A stretch of DNA of 28,567 nucleotides, taken from contig CAZXAX010000020.1 of NCBI GenBank assembly GCA_964638795.1, positions 1-28,567 on the forward strand, read 5' to 3'. Made by a program: the position numbers and the translations under genes. The notes beneath the pieces were generated by a model that made no database searches, had not been told where the DNA came from, and saw only the letters and a program-made list of their open reading frames with translations. This stretch comes from CAIYHK01 sp964638795 (lineage in GTDB: Bacteria; Actinomycetota; Acidimicrobiia; Acidimicrobiales; Ilumatobacteraceae). Of this stretch, positions 8,200-16,442 are shown piece after piece; position 1 is the stretch's first letter; each line of letters opens with the position of its first letter.

Positions 8200-8215
8200 T
8201 AAGTTCCTATATTTA

Positions 8216-9181
8216 ATGACCGTGTCGGTCTGGGATCTCGTACATCTAAATCTCACCTCACCTGCTGTACTTGCGTTCGCATTGGGGGCCATTGCAGTTG
8301 TTATTGGGACTGACCTGCGATTCTCCGAACAGATCAGCGCCTTCTTGTCTTCTTATCTCTTATTCGCCATCGGTTTCAAAGGTGGAATCCGGCTCCGCGA
8401 AGCAGACATAGACGACCTGTGGAGGCCAACCCTCATCGTCGTTGCTCTTGGTGTTGCTATTCCGTTGATCGCTTATGTGGTCGCGCGACGATTCGTAAAG
8501 CTCAATATCTCGGATGCAGCAGGAATCGCCGCCCACTACGGATCCGTCTCTGCTGTCACTTTTACTGCAGCAGAAAGTTTCAATCGTGCAGCAGGCAAAC
8601 TGGACGAAGAGTTTCTTCCAGCACTTGTTGCTTTGATGGAAATCCCTGGCATCATCGTGGCCCTGATCATCGCCAGTCGTTTGACCACACGCGCCCCAAT
8701 CGGCACCGCACTTCGAGAGGTCGTCAGTGGCAAGAGCATCGTCTTGTTGGTTGGTGGCCTCGTGATCGGTGGTGTTGCCGCAGCCGAAACACTAAATCCA
8801 GTAAAGCCACTATTCATTGACCTTTTCACTGGCTTTCTTGTTCTGTTTCTCCTCGATCTAGGCGCCACAGCAGGTCGACGATTCGGAGATCTGCGCCATT
8901 ACGGAATCAGATTGGTGGTTTTCGCAATTGGAATTCCGTTGGTCTTTGGATCACTTGCCACTCTCGTTGGCGTTGTCGCCGACATGTCAACTGGTGGTGC
9001 AGCAGTGATCGGCGCGATGGCTGCAAGCGCTAGTTACATTGCCGCACCAGCGGCCGTTCGCGTCGGGATTCCGCAAGCCAACCTTGGCGTCTGTCTTGGC
9101 GCGTCACTGGCCGTGACTTTTCCGTTCAACCTGGTGATTGGGATTCCGCTGTACAGCGAGATCGCCGTGTTGGTCTCCTAG
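8216..9181 (+). CDS. sbtA: SbtA-type sodium-dependent bicarbonate transporter
   Basis: Probably imports bicarbonate with Na+ across the inner membrane. The 321-aa protein is a chain of about ten hydrophobic segments in two inverted halves, the SbtA architecture. Family-like stretches are LLFAIGFKGGIRLR (about 43-57; cyanobacterial SbtA has IGLTGG), AAHYGSVSAVTFTAAES (about 105-121; substrate-loop GSVS) and ALMEIPGIIVALI (about 138-150). In the second half are GAMAASASYIAAPAAVR and LGVCLGASLAVTFPFN. It is shorter than cyanobacterial SbtA (about 370 aa), apparently in the middle cytoplasmic loop. No SbtB (PII-like) gene sits beside it; a winged-helix regulator does. It has its own promoter candidate and no clear ribosome site. 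Its stop overlaps the sucD stop on the other strand. Family call is firm; substrate is by homology only. Confidence 0.9.
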   Translation: MTVSVWDLVHLNLTSPAVLAFALGAIAVVIGTDLRFSEQISAFLSSYLLFAIGFKGGIRLREADIDDLWRPTLIVVALGVAIPLIAYVVARRFVKLNISDAAGIAAHYGSVSAVTFTAAESFNRAAGKLDEEFLPALVALMEIPGIIVALIIASRLTTRAPIGTALREVVSGKSIVLLVGGLVIGGVAAAETLNPVKPLFIDLFTGFLVLFLLDLGATAGRRFGDLRHYGIRLVVFAIGIPLVFGSLATLVGVVADMSTGGAAVIGAMAASASYIAAPAAVRVGIPQANLGVCLGASLAVTFPFNLVIGIPLYSEIAVLVS

Positions 9182-9189
9182 CGGAGACC
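9172..9189. terminator. Hairpin enclosing overlapping stop codons of sbtA and sucD
   Basis: Arms GGTCTCC (9172-9178) and GGAGACC (9183-9189) pair perfectly around the 4-nt loop TAGC (9179-9182). The sbtA stop TAG (9179-9181) is in the loop and the sucD stop (complement of 9178-9180) spans loop and stem. Since the two coding regions overlap by 4 bp, any termination signal has to lie inside the genes, and this stem works on both strands. No U-run follows in either direction. Confidence 0.55.
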
Positions 9190-10077
9190 CGCCACGATCT
9201 CTGCCATCAACGAACCAGCTTCGGTGGGGTTGAGTCCAACCTTCACACCGGCGGCACGAAGAGCGTCCATCTTGCCTTGGGCAGTTCCTTTGCCACCTGA
9301 CACGATTGCGCCGGCGTGACCCATCTTCTTTCCTGCTGGAGCTGTTACTCCCGCGATGTAAGCACTCATCGGCTTGGTCACGTTCTTCTTGATGAACTCA
9401 GCTGCTTCTTCTTCAGCTGAACCACCGATTTCTCCGATCATGATGATCGCGTGGGTCTCAGGGTCCTTTTCGAATTCAGCGAGACAATCGACAAACGAGG
9501 TTCCAGGTACGGGGTCGCCGCCGATACCGACACAAGTGCTGACACCGATGCCCTTTTGCTTCAGCTCATAAAGCGCCTGATAGGTCAGTGTTCCAGAACG
9601 CGACACAATGCCGACATTGGGTCCCTTTGCAGATGGAAGCTCGGCGATCTCGCCAGCAGTAATGCCGATGTTGCACTTACCGGGGCTGATGATTCCAGGG
9701 CAGTTGGGGCCGAGTAAACGGGTGCCGGGAAAATCGCGCTGCAACGTGTTGAACACGCGCGCTTCATCTTGGGCTGGGATGCCCTCAGTGATGCACACAA
9801 TAAACCGCACGCCCGCCATGGCTGCTTCGAGAATTGCTGCAGACGCCGCTTTTGGCGGCACAGCGATGAACGAGGCGTCAGCACCCGTTGCCTTCACTGC
9901 ATCGGCTACTGAATCGAACACGGGAATGCCTTCTACGTCTTGGCCACCCTTGCCTGGTGTTACACCACCAACAACTTGCGTTCCATAAGCGCGATTACGA
10001 AGGCCATGAAATTTGCCCTGTCCTCCGGTCAGACCTTGAACAATGACCTTGGTGTTTTCGTTAACAAAAATTGCCAT
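9178..10077 (-). CDS. sucD: Succinyl-CoA synthetase alpha subunit
   Basis: With SucC it converts succinyl-CoA to succinate while making ATP or GTP (TCA cycle, cytoplasm). The 299-aa protein has the CoA-binding Rossmann start VIVQGLTGGQGKFH (about 10-23), LLGPNCPGIISPGKCNIG, and SRSGTLTYQALYEL. The phosphohistidine segment KMGHAGAIVSGGKGTAQ follows, with His about residue 254 (E. coli His246). Start ATG 10077 has AAGGAA just upstream, overlapping the sucC stop region; the gap to sucC is 12 bp. It ends tail-to-tail with sbtA in a shared CTAG. Confidence 0.98.
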   Translation of the reverse strand: MAIFVNENTKVIVQGLTGGQGKFHGLRNRAYGTQVVGGVTPGKGGQDVEGIPVFDSVADAVKATGADASFIAVPPKAASAAILEAAMAGVRFIVCITEGIPAQDEARVFNTLQRDFPGTRLLGPNCPGIISPGKCNIGITAGEIAELPSAKGPNVGIVSRSGTLTYQALYELKQKGIGVSTCVGIGGDPVPGTSFVDCLAEFEKDPETHAIIMIGEIGGSAEEEAAEFIKKNVTKPMSAYIAGVTAPAGKKMGHAGAIVSGGKGTAQGKMDALRAAGVKVGLNPTEAGSLMAEIVAGLR

Positions 10078-10089
10078 GTCGAGTGTTCC

Positions 10090-11238
<1,149 letters not shown>

Positions 11239-11242
11239 TTAC

Positions 11243-11647
11243 TTATCCTTCCTTCGTGTCGAGAGCACTCTCGAGCCACTCACTGATGGCCCGCAGCGAT
11301 GAGCCCGGGCCGAAAACTTCTGAGACACCCTGCTCGCGCAACTTGCGCGCATCGGCATCAGGGATCACTCCACCACCAAAGACGAGAATCTCATCCAAAC
11401 CGCGGGCTTTGAGTTCTTCCATCACCCTCGGAAACAGGGTCAGGTGAGCACCAGACAACAAAGACAGCCCCACGGCGTCTACGTCCTCCTGCAGCGCCGC
11501 TTCAGCTATCTGTTCAGGAGTCTGATGGAGTCCGGTGTAGATCACCTCAAATCCATGGTCGCGAAGGGCTCGGGTGATTGTCTTGGCACCACGGTCGTGT
11601 CCATCTAGACCCGGCTTTGCCACCACTACTCGGTACGTACGCTTCAC
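11243..11647 (-). CDS. Stand-alone cobalamin-binding subunit of an acyl-CoA mutase (methylmalonyl-CoA mutase C-terminal type)
   Basis: Carries coenzyme B12 for a carbon-skeleton mutase. The 134-aa chain is just the B12-binding Rossmann domain. It has VVVAKPGLDGHDRGAK with the DxHxxG motif (Asp15, His17, Gly20; His17 is the lower axial cobalt ligand), SLLSGAHLTLFP at about 62-73 and VFGGGVIPDADA at about 89-100. In many bacteria this domain is fused to the large mutase subunit; small separate versions occur in methylmalonyl-CoA, isobutyryl-CoA and 2-hydroxyisobutyryl-CoA mutases and in ethylmalonyl-CoA mutase relatives. No large subunit is in this window. Start is GTG 11647. Being directly upstream of sucCD (4 bp) it fits methylmalonyl-CoA to succinyl-CoA conversion best, but substrate is inferred from context. 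Confidence 0.93.
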   Translation of the reverse strand: MKRTYRVVVAKPGLDGHDRGAKTITRALRDHGFEVIYTGLHQTPEQIAEAALQEDVDAVGLSLLSGAHLTLFPRVMEELKARGLDEILVFGGGVIPDADARKLREQGVSEVFGPGSSLRAISEWLESALDTKEG

Positions 11648-11713
11648 GAATGTAAGACACTAGGTGCCTCAGGTGGAGGCGTACTAACTGAAATCTCCTG
11701 CCACACTGAAGGG

Positions 11714-12217
11714 GTGCAAAGGCAGAACCCCCGACCATTCCGATTCAAGTCCCCCTTGGCGCGCGCCGTTATGCCAGTGCTGGCGGGGATCCTCTTTTTT
11801 GCCGCGATGTTTGGGCTGACCTGGCTGGTTGCGGCATACATCTCAGACCGGGGCGAGAACATCACAAATCTCGGCGATCCCATTTTCAAGATCGGCTCGG
11901 TGGACCGTTGGGCTGAATCGGTGGCCGAGGATGGCCCAATCATTTACCCGGACCTGCGGGACCCTGAAGGCACTCGCGCAATCGTGGTCGATCACCAAGG
12001 CGACGACCCCGCCACGGGTTGGCGTGTCTTCTACACCTACCCCGCTGACCGAGACTCAACCTGCCAAGTAGAACAGCGTGAACGGACTCGAACCTTCACC
12101 GATTGTGATGGCCGTGAACTCGACATCGAGGATTTGAAGCGCCCCTTGGATGTGCGACCAATTGTTGAGAATCGAAAGACTCTCTACATCGACTTGCGTC
12201 AGGATCCGACGCCGTAG
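11714..12217 (+). CDS. One-pass membrane protein with a Rieske-like C-terminal half, function unknown
   Basis: A 167-aa protein: basic N-terminus, one membrane helix (about 20-42) and an extracytoplasmic domain of about 120 residues. The last 50 residues, FTDCDGRELDIEDL followed by KRPLDVRPIVENRKTLYIDL, resemble the second half of a Rieske fold (where CxxH, FD, GPA.RPL and a final strand occur). There is no His ligand and only two Cys, in STCQVEQ and FTDCDG. It therefore cannot bind a [2Fe-2S] cluster by the normal motif; the Cys could form a disulfide. I do not recognise a specific family, and the Rieske likeness is only by eye. Start GTG 11714 has GAAGGGG directly against it, which is closer than normal, so a start further downstream (e.g. 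ATG 11771 region) is possible. It overlaps the flavodoxin gene by 19 bp at the 3' end. Confidence 0.75.
   Translation: MQRQNPRPFRFKSPLARAVMPVLAGILFFAAMFGLTWLVAAYISDRGENITNLGDPIFKIGSVDRWAESVAEDGPIIYPDLRDPEGTRAIVVDHQGDDPATGWRVFYTYPADRDSTCQVEQRERTRTFTDCDGRELDIEDLKRPLDVRPIVENRKTLYIDLRQDPTP
12196..12212. terminator. Inverted repeat in the overlap of convergent genes
   Basis: Arms GCGTC (12196-12200) and GACGC (12208-12212) flank a 7-nt loop containing GGATCC. The flavodoxin stop (complement of 12199-12201) straddles stem and loop, and the opposite gene's stop is at 12215-12217. A short stem without U-run, so a weak candidate for a bidirectional end signal. Confidence 0.35.
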
Positions 12218-12639
12218 TTCGGAATCGCGTCAATCAGGCGAGCGGCGAATTCCTCGCTGTGTTCTGCGAGTTTGCCGCGATGAATAGTTAATCCTCCAAG
12301 TACCTCAGCACCACGTCCCGAGACCGCAATGGTCATCTTGTCGAGGGTTGAACCTGAGTTCAGTGCGTATGTGCAAAACACTGCGGCTTTCTTGCCGCGC
12401 ATGACAGGAAGATTGTTGATGTTCCCAATACCAAACGGTGCCTGACCAACTACGAAGAGTCCGTGCACCCAAGTACCAACTACAACAAGATCCGCTTCTT
12501 GGATCGCAGCATGGTTTGGCTTCTTAACAGGATCAAGGCCCGTGATCTGCCAGTTTTCCTGCTGCAGGTTGGTCGCGATCGCTTCTGCTGCTTTCCACGT
12601 GTTTCCGGTGAGACTCTCAACGAGAATTGCTGCCTTCAT
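12199..12639 (-). CDS. Flavodoxin-family protein
   Basis: A small (146-aa) FMN-binding electron-transfer type protein. The FMN phosphate loop ESLTGNTWKAAEAI (residues about 8-21) fits the flavodoxin (S/T)xTGNT motif. DLVVVGTWVHG (about 51-61) and the third FMN loop CTYALNSGSTLDKM follow in order. It is of the short flavodoxin type seen in actinobacteria; the partner is unknown. An upstream TTG (12648) would add three residues, but ATG 12639 is the normal flavodoxin start. It lies 44 bp after pcrA on the same strand. With a ferredoxin and P450 nearby it could be part of a redox chain, but a direct link is not shown. It overlaps the + strand gene by 19 bp. Confidence 0.88.
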   Translation of the reverse strand: MKAAILVESLTGNTWKAAEAIATNLQQENWQITGLDPVKKPNHAAIQEADLVVVGTWVHGLFVVGQAPFGIGNINNLPVMRGKKAAVFCTYALNSGSTLDKMTIAVSGRGAEVLGGLTIHRGKLAEHSEEFAARLIDAIPNYGVGS

Positions 12640-12682
12640 ATTGACCAATCTAGAGCGAGTGACACTGGCTCAACGTTTTCAG

Positions 12683-14935
12683 TTAGTTCAGTTTTTCCAA
12701 CGGCGCCCATGTAAGCATCAGGTGCTTTGTACCGGCATCGACGAATCTGATGGTGACTTCGGCGTTGTCGCCAACGCCCTTGATATCGATAATTACACCT
12801 TCACCAAATGTGGCATGCCTAACGTCATCGCCAACCCGTAGGCCGAGCTCTTGCGAATTGGAGGGTTTGGGGGTCCGCAGTGCAGCGTTCACTTTGCGCT
12901 CGCGACTGCGCTCCCATGAATTGTCTGGGCTTTCGTCGTCGCGGCGGCGGTACTCAGGCACTCGACCCATGGCCCAATCGGTGCGCGCACGGTAACTGGC
13001 GCGATCTGAATCAATTGAGGAATCAACGTTGCCTTGGCGGTCAAACAATTCCTTTGGAACCTCATCCAGAAAGCGCGATGGAGGGTTGTACTGAGACTGG
13101 CCAAACAGTGAGCGGGTCCACGCATGCGTCACGCAAAGGCGTTCGCGCGCACGTGTAATTCCGACATAAGCGAGACGGCGTTCCTCTTCGAGTTCGGTTG
13201 GCTCCATGAGAGTACGTGAGTGTGGAAAAACGCCATCTTCCATTCCCACGATGAAAACGACTGGGAATTCAAGACCCTTTGCTGCGTGCATGGTCATGAG
13301 CATCACGCGGTTATCAGCATCGATGTCATCTGTGTCAGCCACCAAGGCCACCTGTTCCAGGAACTCGTCAATCCGTGCGTACTCCTGGGCGGCCCCAATT
13401 AGTTCCTGCAGGTTCTCAATCCGACCCGCGGCTTCAATGGTTTCTTCTGCTTCAAGTTCTTTTATGTAACCCGTTGCTTCGAGAATCTGCCTTATCACTT
13501 CTGCGGGGGGTTCGTCCTGGCAGTCAGCCAACGAATCGATGACTTCCAAAAATGCAGCGATGCCCTTTACGGCTGGACCACTGACACCAGCATCTTTTGC
13601 CCGGCGCATTGACTCAACAAAACCAATTCCGTTCGTGAAAGCAAAAGCATCCAATTTGCGAATTGAGGTGTCACCGATGCCACGTTTGGGCACATTCAAA
13701 ACTCGTTTAACACTCATTTCATCCAACGGATTAACTACCGCACGCAAGTAGGCAATCACATCTTTGACTTCACGACGGTCATAGAACTTTGTGCCACCAA
13801 TGATCTTGTACGGGATGCCGTAGTGCATTAGCTGCTCTTCAACTACTCGGCTTTGGGCATTGGCTCGATAAAACACAGCCATCTCACGCCACTGCCGTGC
13901 ATCTGCTTCGTGTTGTTCCTTGAGCTGTGATGCGACAAATCTCGCTTCGTCATATTCATCACTTGCGTAGTAGCGAAGGATGCGATCACCGCCACCTTTG
14001 TCCGTCCACAGATGTTTTGGCTGACGGCCCACATTGTGCGAGATCACGGCATTGGCGGCATCAAGAATGTTTTGCGTGCTGCGGTAGTTCTGCGCAAGAA
14101 CAATCGTGGTGGTGCGTCCGCCGAATGCTCGGCTGAAGTCGTCAAGATTTCGTGTATCAGCACCACGAAATGCGTAAACAGACTGGTCTTGATCCCCGAC
14201 TATGCACACGTTGCCGTGAACACCAGCGAGCATGAGGATGATCTCGTTTTGTGCAACGTTTGTGTCCTGGTATTCATCAACAAGGATGTGCTGAAAGCGA
14301 TCACGGTATGACTCCAGCACATCAGGAAAATCGGCGAAAAGCTTCACGGTGAAAGTAAGCAAATCGTCAAAGTCCATCGCACCCGCGGTCTGCATGCGTC
14401 GCTGGTAGTCGGAATATATTTCAGCGATCTTTTCGTAAGCGGGATTACTCACATCAAGAGCAGATGCCCGATGCGGGGTTATGAGTTCGTTTTTCCAAAG
14501 ACTGATCCGCGACTGCACCTGCTTGGCTGGAAATCGCTTGGGATCAAGATCAAAATCGCGAATCACGTTCGTTATGAGTCGCTTGGAATCGTCTGAGTCA
14601 TAAATTGAAAAGTTCCGGGGAAAGCCAAGGCGCTCAGCGTTGGCTCGCAAGATCCGCACACAGGCTGCATGGAAAGTGCTCACCCACATCTGCTTGCCAC
14701 CCGGACCAACAAGGTCGATAACGCGATGACGCATCTCATCAGCTGCTTTGTTGGTGAACGTGATCGCCAAGATCTGCATCGGATTAACCCCTGAATCAAT
14801 CAGGTGAGCAATGCGATGCGTGAGCACTCGGGTCTTGCCTGATCCAGCACCAGCAACAACGACCAAGGGCCCACCACGGTGGACTACTGCGTCATATTGG
14901 TCAGGGTTGAGTCCTGAGAGATCGAGTGAAGTCAC
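12683..14935 (-). CDS. pcrA: ATP-dependent 3'-5' DNA helicase, UvrD/PcrA type
   Basis: SF1 helicase acting in nucleotide-excision and mismatch repair and in clearing replication blocks. The 750-aa chain has all motifs in order: Q-motif LNPDQYDAV, Walker A AGAGSGKT (28-35), ITFTNKAADEM, Walker B DEYQDTN, GDQDQSVYAFRGAD, QNYRST, TMHAAKGLEFPVVF and VGITRARERL. A C-terminal Tudor-like domain follows (GLRVGDDVRHATFGEG and a terminal strand-rich tail), as in PcrA where it binds RNA polymerase. The charged linker before it is typical. Start is GTG 14935, whose GTGA overlaps the P450 stop by 4 bp, so translation is coupled to the P450 gene. Such coupling of a repair helicase to a cytochrome P450 is odd. 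Identity is secure; uvrD1 versus pcrA naming is not decidable here. Confidence 0.96.
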   Translation of the reverse strand: MTSLDLSGLNPDQYDAVVHRGGPLVVVAGAGSGKTRVLTHRIAHLIDSGVNPMQILAITFTNKAADEMRHRVIDLVGPGGKQMWVSTFHAACVRILRANAERLGFPRNFSIYDSDDSKRLITNVIRDFDLDPKRFPAKQVQSRISLWKNELITPHRASALDVSNPAYEKIAEIYSDYQRRMQTAGAMDFDDLLTFTVKLFADFPDVLESYRDRFQHILVDEYQDTNVAQNEIILMLAGVHGNVCIVGDQDQSVYAFRGADTRNLDDFSRAFGGRTTTIVLAQNYRSTQNILDAANAVISHNVGRQPKHLWTDKGGGDRILRYYASDEYDEARFVASQLKEQHEADARQWREMAVFYRANAQSRVVEEQLMHYGIPYKIIGGTKFYDRREVKDVIAYLRAVVNPLDEMSVKRVLNVPKRGIGDTSIRKLDAFAFTNGIGFVESMRRAKDAGVSGPAVKGIAAFLEVIDSLADCQDEPPAEVIRQILEATGYIKELEAEETIEAAGRIENLQELIGAAQEYARIDEFLEQVALVADTDDIDADNRVMLMTMHAAKGLEFPVVFIVGMEDGVFPHSRTLMEPTELEEERRLAYVGITRARERLCVTHAWTRSLFGQSQYNPPSRFLDEVPKELFDRQGNVDSSIDSDRASYRARTDWAMGRVPEYRRRDDESPDNSWERSRERKVNAALRTPKPSNSQELGLRVGDDVRHATFGEGVIIDIKGVGDNAEVTIRFVDAGTKHLMLTWAPLEKLN

Positions 14936-16185
14936 TTGTTAGGAAGTATGCGCACCGGCAGTTGGCGTGGGCCACGGATTTGGCCATGGCTCCACTTAAC
15001 ACCAGCGGTGTCAGAGAGTTCGAAGTTCGGGTAACGCTTCAAGAACTCTTCAACGGCGATCGTCAGCTCAAGGCGAGCGAGGTTTGAACCCATGCAACGA
15101 TGAATTCCAAGCCCAAATGCTGAGTGGCGATTCTCTTCGCGGTCAATGATGACCTTGTCGGCATCGACAAATTCTTTTGGATCACGATTGGCAGCCGGGA
15201 ACGGCAACAACACCCAGTCCTCGGCCTTCATCGGACAGCCATGGAAGTCGATGTCTTCTTTCACCAATCGCGCCATCGTTACTGGCGCGTAAGCACGGAG
15301 AAATTCTTCAATCGCGGTCGGCATCAACTCGGGTTCACGCACGAGTCGCTCGCGGTCAGCGGGCGTGGTGGCAAGGTGCCAAATGCTTGAGCCAATGGCT
15401 GACCATGTTGTGTCAATGCCCGCAAGGAGCAACAAAACAATGCTTCCCGCCACATGGCGCATCGACAACGGCTGGTCGTAGATGGTGGCGTTCAGAAGAA
15501 ATGAGGTCAGATCTTCACGTGGGTTTGCCTGATGTTCCTCAATTTGCACCGTGATGTAATCAAACAACCGATCAAACTTTGGCTGGCGCACATGTACGGG
15601 CTCGTCCACGCCTTCAAGTACATCGTGCACAAACTTGCGGAACAGATCACTGTCCTCAAGTGGGAAGCCAAGCATCCGGGCAATCACATTGACTGGAATG
15701 TGCTGGGCGTAATCCACAGCAGCATCAATAACTTCTTGGCCTTCCACACTGTCAAGTAGTTCGTTGCACAGTGCGCGAACATCACCCTCCCATGCGGCGA
15801 TCTTCTTTGGTGCAAAAGCTGGAAGCATTACACGCCGAGCATCATGGTGGAACGGCGGATCACTGGAGATCGGAGGAGCGGTACCAATGGGTGCCGGTGG
15901 CATGTCTGGCGCCAAACTCGGCTTCATTCTCGACACAACTACGGATCGGCTTGTGAAGCGATCGGTGTCATAGGCGATTTCTGAAACATACTCATGAGTG
16001 ACGGGAAGCCACGTGCCGCCATATCGCGTGGTATGTGCAACGGGACACTTCTCGCGCATCTCATCCCACAAAGCATGTGCATTCTCGTTGTATGCAGGAT
16101 TCGCGTGATCGAAGTCGGTCATCCAATCAGTGACCGGACCGTAGACCTCGTTCAAATAAGTTTCTAGATCTTTAATGTCAGCCAT
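14932..16185 (-). CDS. Cytochrome P450
   Basis: A soluble bacterial P450 monooxygenase of 417 aa. The oxygen-activating I-helix AGIDTT is at 255-260, the K-helix ExxR at Glu294-Arg297, and the haem loop FGLGIHRCMG has its cysteine ligand at residue 364. Family subtype and substrate cannot be read; chain length, a dedicated ferredoxin upstream and a CoA-type catabolic neighbourhood suggest sterol, terpene or fatty-acid hydroxylation, which is inference. ATG 16185 is preferred over a TTG four codons upstream because GAGGA lies 6 nt before it and the ATG comes 1 nt after the ferredoxin stop (TGA-C-ATG). The stop overlaps the pcrA start in GTGA. No ferredoxin reductase is present in the window, so electrons must come from elsewhere or through the flavodoxin. 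Confidence 0.97.
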   Translation of the reverse strand: MADIKDLETYLNEVYGPVTDWMTDFDHANPAYNENAHALWDEMREKCPVAHTTRYGGTWLPVTHEYVSEIAYDTDRFTSRSVVVSRMKPSLAPDMPPAPIGTAPPISSDPPFHHDARRVMLPAFAPKKIAAWEGDVRALCNELLDSVEGQEVIDAAVDYAQHIPVNVIARMLGFPLEDSDLFRKFVHDVLEGVDEPVHVRQPKFDRLFDYITVQIEEHQANPREDLTSFLLNATIYDQPLSMRHVAGSIVLLLLAGIDTTWSAIGSSIWHLATTPADRERLVREPELMPTAIEEFLRAYAPVTMARLVKEDIDFHGCPMKAEDWVLLPFPAANRDPKEFVDADKVIIDREENRHSAFGLGIHRCMGSNLARLELTIAVEEFLKRYPNFELSDTAGVKWSHGQIRGPRQLPVRILPNK

Positions 16186-16186
16186 G

Positions 16187-16381
16187 TCAGTCCTCAATCA
16201 CAATTGCGTATTCCGGGCAGTTCTTTTCAGCGAGACGCGCCTTAGCTTCGAGCCCAGCTGGCACGACGCCGTCGTTAAGCACAAAGGCGGTGCCGAGATC
16301 GTCAACATCAAATAGTTCTGGTGCCAGCGCGTAGCAACGGTTATGACCCTGGCATTTAGACGTGTCGACTCTGACGCGCAT
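16187..16381 (-). CDS. Single-cluster ferredoxin of the P450-partner type (CxxHxxC...CP)
   Basis: A 64-aa iron-sulfur protein that would donate electrons to the P450 encoded next door. The ligand pattern is Cys10-x2-His13-x2-Cys16 with Cys55-Pro56. Thus only three Cys are available and a His replaces the second Cys of the usual CxxCxxC. Known P450-associated ferredoxins of actinobacteria have this CxxXxxC(n)CP pattern, often with a [3Fe-4S] cluster; the cluster type here is inferred. Start is ATG 16381 with a weak G-rich ribosome site. It is separated from the P450 ATG by a single base, so the two are co-translated. A perfect 20-bp palindrome lies 9 bp upstream of the ATG. Confidence 0.96.
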   Translation of the reverse strand: MRVRVDTSKCQGHNRCYALAPELFDVDDLGTAFVLNDGVVPAGLEAKARLAEKNCPEYAIVIED

Positions 16382-16390
16382 TGGAACCCC

Positions 16391-16410
16391 ACTTCATTTC
16401 TCAATGAAGT
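16391..16410. promoter_or_regulatory. Perfect 20-bp inverted repeat in front of ferredoxin-P450 operon
   Basis: Arms ACTTCATT (16391-16398) and AATGAAGT (16403-16410) are perfectly complementary around TCTC. It lies 9 bp before the ferredoxin start and 33 bp after the dienelactone hydrolase stop. Two readings fit: an operator for a dimeric repressor (TetR/GntR type sites are similar in size), or a hairpin at the end of the upstream transcript. The lack of U-run favours the first. Confidence 0.55.
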
Positions 16411-16442
16411 CTAGGGAGCAAATGGCGTGACAACGACAGCGG

